From the NCBI GenBank assembly GCA_958429225.1, contig CAUAJB010000078.1, positions 1 to 7,653 on the forward strand: 7,653 nt of DNA, written 5' to 3'. Below the pieces are notes generated by a model. That model made no database searches. It saw only the letters and a program-made list of their open reading frames with translations, and was not told the DNA's origin. The position numbers were made by a program, and so were the translations under genes. The DNA comes from an uncultured Collinsella sp. Its GTDB lineage: Bacteria > Actinomycetota > Coriobacteriia > Coriobacteriales > Coriobacteriaceae. This document shows positions 4,509-7,653 of the stretch, piece by piece. How positions within the stretch are numbered: the stretch's first letter is position 1; each line of letters opens with the position of its first letter.

Positions 4509-6416
4509 ATGGAACAGATTATCTTGAACATACTCGACGCTCTGCGTCGCGGTGAGACCGTGGACGACAAAGCGCTCGTCAAACTGATACATGCTGAGGC
4601 GCGCCGCGAGGGCGCCGATAAGCGCGATTTGGCCAAGCGTCGCCTGCTGCCGTTTTACCAGCGGGTGAAGCGTGAGGAACCGGCGCGTTGGGCGGCATGG
4701 AATGTCAATTCCGAGCTGGAGCGTCAGCTGCTGCAGGTGCTTCGCATGAAGCCTCGTCGCACGGCTTCGGGCGTGGCGACCATTACCGTTATCACCAAGC
4801 CGTGGCCGTGCTCGGGCGATTGCCTGTTTTGCCCCAACGATCTGCGCATGCCTAAAAGCTATCTGCATGCCGAGCCGGCGTGCGCCCGTGCGGAGCAAAA
4901 CTGCTTCGACCCGTATCTGCAGGTGAGTGCCCGTTTGACGGCGCTTTCGCAAATGGGGCATGCGACCGATAAGATCGAGCTCATTGTGCTCGGCGGTACC
5001 TGGAGCGACTATCCGCAAGGGTATCAAACGTGGTTTATGTCGGAGCTTTTCCGTGCGCTCAATGACGATGCCGTCGCCGGCGTGGCGGCAAACCCCATGT
5101 TGGCGCGTCCGGGCATCAGCCGTGCCGAGGCGGGGCGCCTGCTCGATGACGCTCCCGCCGATGCGCTGCCGCCGGTGGTGGCGGAGCGCCGCGAGCGCTA
5201 TCGGGCTGCCGGTATTGCGGCCGACGAGGCCGAGCTTGCGAGCGGTGTTGCCGACGAGCAGGGGCGTGTGGATGCTGCCGTGGGTGGCTATAACCGCGCG
5301 GTGCGTCGTCTGTACGGCCCCGGTACGCCGTGGGGCGAGGTTGCCGAGTGGCAAACGGCAACGATGGAGGAGCTCGAGCGTCAGCAGCGCATCAACGAGA
5401 CGGCGAAGCATCGCGTGGTGGGGCTCGTTATCGAGACGCGCCCCGATGCCGTAACACCGCAGACCCTCGCGCTCATTCGCCGCCTGGGCTGCACCAAGAT
5501 TCAGATGGGTATCCAGAGCCTCGACCAGCACCTGCTCGATATCAACGAGCGTCGCATTTCAGTGGCACAGATCGAGCGGGCGTTTTCGCTTGCGCGCCTG
5601 TTTGGCTTTAAGATCCACGCGCATTTTATGCTCAACTTGCTGGGTGCCACGCCCGAGGGGGACAAGCGCGACTACGAGTGCTTTATGACCGAGGGGGCCT
5701 TTATGCCCGACGAAGTCAAGATCTACCCGTGTGCGCTCATCGAGGGCTCGCGTCTGGTGGGCTGCTATGAGCGCGGCGAGTGGCGCCCCTATTCCGAGGA
5801 AGAGCTGCTCGATGTGTTGGCCGATGACATCGTGGTGACGCCGGCGTTCTGCCGCATCAGTCGCATGATCCGCGACTTTAGTTCTGACGACATTATGGTG
5901 GGCAACAAGAAACCTAACCTGCGTCAGCTCGTTGAGAACCGCCTGGCTGCTCGGGGCGACGGTGCGACGGTGCGTGAGATTCGCTATCGCGAGATCAGCA
6001 CGGCGGGTGCCGACCTGGATGAGTTGACCCTTGACGAGGAAGTGACGTACGAGACGCCGGTGACGCACGAGCGCTTTTTGCAGTGGGTGACTCCCGAAGG
6101 CAAGATCGCCGGCTTTTTGCGCCTGTCGCTGCCCGACCGTTCGTTTGTTGCCACGCACGCGGACGAGCTGCCAACGGGGCCGGAGGAGGCGATGATTCGC
6201 GAGGTGCACGTGTATGGCATGGCGGCGCGCGTGGGGGATCAAGGCCAGGCGGCGCAGCACCATGGATTGGGACGGTCGCTGGTGGAGCGTGCGTGCCATA
6301 TTGCCCGGGATGCGGGCTATGCGCGTATCAACGTGATTAGCGCGATCGGTACGCGCGAGTACTATCGCCATTTGGGTTTTTATGACCACGGACTCTATCT
6401 GCAAAAGGAGCTCTAA
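4509..6416 (+). CDS. elp3: Elp3-like tRNA wobble-uridine radical SAM/GNAT enzyme
   Basis: A 635-residue protein joining a radical SAM domain to a C-terminal acetyltransferase domain, as in Elp3. Elp3 uses SAM and acetyl-CoA to place a carboxymethyl group on U34 of tRNA (cm5U). Visible are the cluster cysteines in PCSGDCLFCPN (C101, C105, C108; CX3CX2C), LGGTWSDYPQGYQTWF (161-176), ETAKHRVVGLVIETRPD (297-313), KIQMGIQSLD (330-339), KIYPCALIEGS (404-414), and the GNAT elements REVHVYG (564-570), QHHGLGRSLVE (583-593) and GTREYYRHLGF (614-624). Two departures stand out. The GGT to ETRPD stretch is about 145 residues against about 50 in yeast, so an insertion of roughly 90 helical residues (about 195-285) is present. 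The CxCxxC motif of archaeal and many bacterial Elp3 proteins reads VREIRY (488-493). The gene appears leaderless and is followed with no gap by a spermidine-synthase-like gene. Family assignment is secure. Confidence 0.95.
   Translation: MEQIILNILDALRRGETVDDKALVKLIHAEARREGADKRDLAKRRLLPFYQRVKREEPARWAAWNVNSELERQLLQVLRMKPRRTASGVATITVITKPWPCSGDCLFCPNDLRMPKSYLHAEPACARAEQNCFDPYLQVSARLTALSQMGHATDKIELIVLGGTWSDYPQGYQTWFMSELFRALNDDAVAGVAANPMLARPGISRAEAGRLLDDAPADALPPVVAERRERYRAAGIAADEAELASGVADEQGRVDAAVGGYNRAVRRLYGPGTPWGEVAEWQTATMEELERQQRINETAKHRVVGLVIETRPDAVTPQTLALIRRLGCTKIQMGIQSLDQHLLDINERRISVAQIERAFSLARLFGFKIHAHFMLNLLGATPEGDKRDYECFMTEGAFMPDEVKIYPCALIEGSRLVGCYERGEWRPYSEEELLDVLADDIVVTPAFCRISRMIRDFSSDDIMVGNKKPNLRQLVENRLAARGDGATVREIRYREISTAGADLDELTLDEEVTYETPVTHERFLQWVTPEGKIAGFLRLSLPDRSFVATHADELPTGPEEAMIREVHVYGMAARVGDQGQAAQHHGLGRSLVERACHIARDAGYARINVISAIGTREYYRHLGFYDHGLYLQKEL
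6403..6410 (+). promoter_or_regulatory. Ribosome binding site inside the 3' end of elp3
   Basis: AAAAGGAG lies six bases before ATG 6417 and entirely within the last elp3 codons. It fixes the start of the next gene and indicates translational coupling from one message. Confidence 0.75.
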
Positions 6417-7295
6417 ATGAACAAGCCGAGTGTTTCTGCCGGCGTCGTTGCCGGCGTTGCCCTGGGAGCCGCAGCGCTTGGTGCGGCCGCTGTCGCTGTT
6501 CGTGCTGCCTGTCTGCAGGTTGCGCGAACCCGCAATGGGTTGGCGCGTGTGAAACGCGTGCACGATGAGGGCGGCGATGAGATTCGCGTGTTGGTGCAAG
6601 GCGGCGTCTACCAAAGCGCAAGCTACGTTGGCGAGCGTTGGGCGGAGCCCGTCTTTGCGTACTATCGTGCGTTTGACGATGCGTTTGAGGCCGAGGATGC
6701 AATGCGTGACGCTTATGGTCACGGTATCGACCGTGTGCTTATGCTGGGCGGCGGCGGGTTTGCCTATCCCAAGTTTGCGCTGATGTCGCACGAGAGCTTG
6801 CGCATGGACGTTATCGAGTATGACGGAGAGATTACGCGCCTAGCGCGCCGCTGGTTCTACCTGGACGAGCTGGAGCGCGCGGTGGGCGACCGCTTGCGGG
6901 TGATTACCGCTGAGGCTCGCTCGTATCTGGGTGTGACGAGCGTGGGGCATCGTCGCTACGACGTGATCGTGAGCGATTGCTTTGGTGGTGCCGAGCCCGT
7001 GCGCGAGCTGGCGACCGTTGAGGCGCTGCGTCTGGCGCGGGGCAGCCTGAACCCCGGGGGTATCTACGTGGCTAATATCGTGAGCGCAAACGAGGGGAGC
7101 GATGTGACGTTCCTTCGCGACTGCGCTGCCACGGCACTCGAGGTATTCGCCCACGCCTGGGTGGTCCCATGCGGCGATGCAGAGTTCGGCGGCGAGGAGA
7201 ACTACCTGCTCATCGCTAGCGACGGTGACTATGCCTTTGCCGAAGCCGTGCCCTTCGACACCGACTTCCTCGGCACCGTCCTTCACGACAAGTAA
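6417..7295 (+). CDS. Membrane-anchored spermidine-synthase-like methyltransferase-fold protein
   Basis: A 292-residue protein. Residues 8-33 are a Gly/Ala/Val-rich hydrophobic helix followed by Arg residues, consistent with an N-terminal membrane anchor whose catalytic domain faces the cytosol. From about 55 the protein follows the spermidine synthase fold: RVLMLGGGGFAYPK (106-119, nucleotide loop), DVIEYD (131-136, acidic ligand of the ribose), RVITAEARSYL (161-171) and YDVIVSDCFGG (181-191). True aminopropyltransferases carry D-S-(S/T)-D-P at the last position, with the second Asp binding polyamine. Here it is D-C-F-G-G, as in the SpeE-like proteins often fused to membrane segments, so polyamine synthesis is unlikely and the substrate is unknown. 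The ATG directly follows the elp3 stop codon, so the two are co-transcribed and coupled; a functional link with tRNA modification is possible but unproven. Confidence 0.82.
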   Translation: MNKPSVSAGVVAGVALGAAALGAAAVAVRAACLQVARTRNGLARVKRVHDEGGDEIRVLVQGGVYQSASYVGERWAEPVFAYYRAFDDAFEAEDAMRDAYGHGIDRVLMLGGGGFAYPKFALMSHESLRMDVIEYDGEITRLARRWFYLDELERAVGDRLRVITAEARSYLGVTSVGHRRYDVIVSDCFGGAEPVRELATVEALRLARGSLNPGGIYVANIVSANEGSDVTFLRDCAATALEVFAHAWVVPCGDAEFGGEENYLLIASDGDYAFAEAVPFDTDFLGTVLHDK

Positions 7296-7323
7296 GTCTC
7301 CCCGTCCCAAAAAAAGACTGGTC

Positions 7324-7653
7324 CTAGGCGTGGTCGCGCCAGCTGCGGACACGCTGCTTCATGCCCTCTATGTCGAGCACGCCTTCGGCAAAGCCCTTGC
7401 GCACGAGCTCTTCGGGAACAAACTCGTCGTAGCGGTCAAAGTAAGGCACCTCGCCAGGATAGACGAGCTCGATGGGATCGAAGTCCTTCTCGGCCTCGGC
7501 GGTGAGCACCTCAAAGAACGTCTCCTCGTCGGCCTTCATCTTAAACTGCATAAAGTACGGGCGTGACGGGTCGAGTCCGCGAAGGCCCAGCTCCGCGGCA
7601 CATTTAATCTTGAGCATGCGCTCGAGCGCCAAAAAGGCGTAGCTGCCCAGCCA
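7324..7653 (-). CDS. C-terminal part of an unrecognised protein, possibly Lhr-like helicase
   Basis: A minus-strand frame enters from the right edge and ends with TAG at 7326-7324, giving the last 109 residues of a longer protein. The frame has no stop up to the edge, and the first residues (WLGSYAFLALERML) read as ordinary protein, so the TTG at 7632 is probably not a true start. The segment contains PYFMQFKMKADEETFF, LVYPGEVPYFDRYDEFVP and a charged end. A TWLG-type segment followed by long helices and a final YDEFVPEELVRK stretch reminds me of the C-terminal regions of large Lhr-type helicases from anaerobes, but I cannot confirm this. It is convergent with the elp3 operon, with 28 bases between stop codons and no clear terminator. 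The gene is real with high probability; the function is tentative. Confidence 0.6.
   Translation of the reverse strand, partial: WLGSYAFLALERMLKIKCAAELGLRGLDPSRPYFMQFKMKADEETFFEVLTAEAEKDFDPIELVYPGEVPYFDRYDEFVPEELVRKGFAEGVLDIEGMKQRVRSWRDHA

Noticed and set aside
4416..5531. Minus-strand open frame (371 codons) opposite the first half of elp3
   Set aside because: Same reason: antisense shadow of a secure gene, with no recognisable motif and no ribosome site at its start.
5559..6791. Long minus-strand open frame (410 codons) opposite elp3 and the next gene
   Set aside because: It is antisense to two strongly supported genes, shows biased low-complexity Arg/His/Ala composition without domain motifs, and long shadow frames are usual in GC-rich DNA.
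7295..7319. AGTCT/AGACT repeat with an A/T-run between the convergent genes as a bidirectional terminator
   Set aside because: Arms are only five bases with a 15-base loop and the homopolymer lies inside the loop, so it lacks terminator architecture.
7630..7632. TTG as the start of the right-edge minus-strand gene
   Set aside because: The frame stays open to the window edge and the preceding residues look like ordinary protein; no ribosome site is seen, so the gene most likely begins outside the window.

Overview
The window looks like chromosomal DNA of a high-GC, gut-type actinobacterium of the class Coriobacteriia; Collinsella or a close relative is my best guess. This rests on uniformly GC-rich codon use, an actinobacterial-type Ski2-like helicase, and a TANNNT box placed exactly where leaderless actinobacterial genes carry it. 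It is inferred from protein character, not from a database match. I see no tRNA, rRNA, CRISPR array, insertion sequence or integrase.

Left third (1-2567), all minus strand. Reading in the direction of transcription, there is a SAM-dependent methyltransferase whose motifs resemble eukaryotic Trm9/ALKBH8 (2519-1647), then a divergent TrmB-like tRNA guanine-N7 methyltransferase (1528-689), then the N-terminal 196 residues of a DExH RNA helicase (590 to the window edge). The two spacers (118 and 98 bases) carry short inverted repeats and no clear terminator.

Middle (2568-4508). A divergent regulatory region holds two perfect inverted repeats, a 10-bp palindrome and a minus-strand promoter candidate. 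It is followed by a plus-strand pair overlapping by four bases: a membrane-anchored XRE-type regulator and a membrane-anchored DUF4097 beta-repeat protein, probably an envelope-sensing unit. A strong hairpin at 4457-4490 probably ends this unit.

Right (4497-7653). A -10 box six bases before the start codon suggests that elp3 is leaderless. The elp3 product is a radical SAM/GNAT enzyme for tRNA wobble uridine. Its stop codon directly abuts the start of a membrane-anchored spermidine-synthase-like protein. A convergent minus-strand gene, of which only the C-terminal part is present, closes the window.

The point I would follow first is that Elp3 (which makes cm5U34) and a Trm9-like methyltransferase (the eukaryotic enzyme that methylates cm5U34 to mcm5U34) lie about 2 kb apart in a bacterial genome, beside a third tRNA methyltransferase. 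This could be a bacterial version of the eukaryotic wobble-uridine pathway. It is an inference from motifs and proximity; the two genes are on opposite strands and not in one operon.
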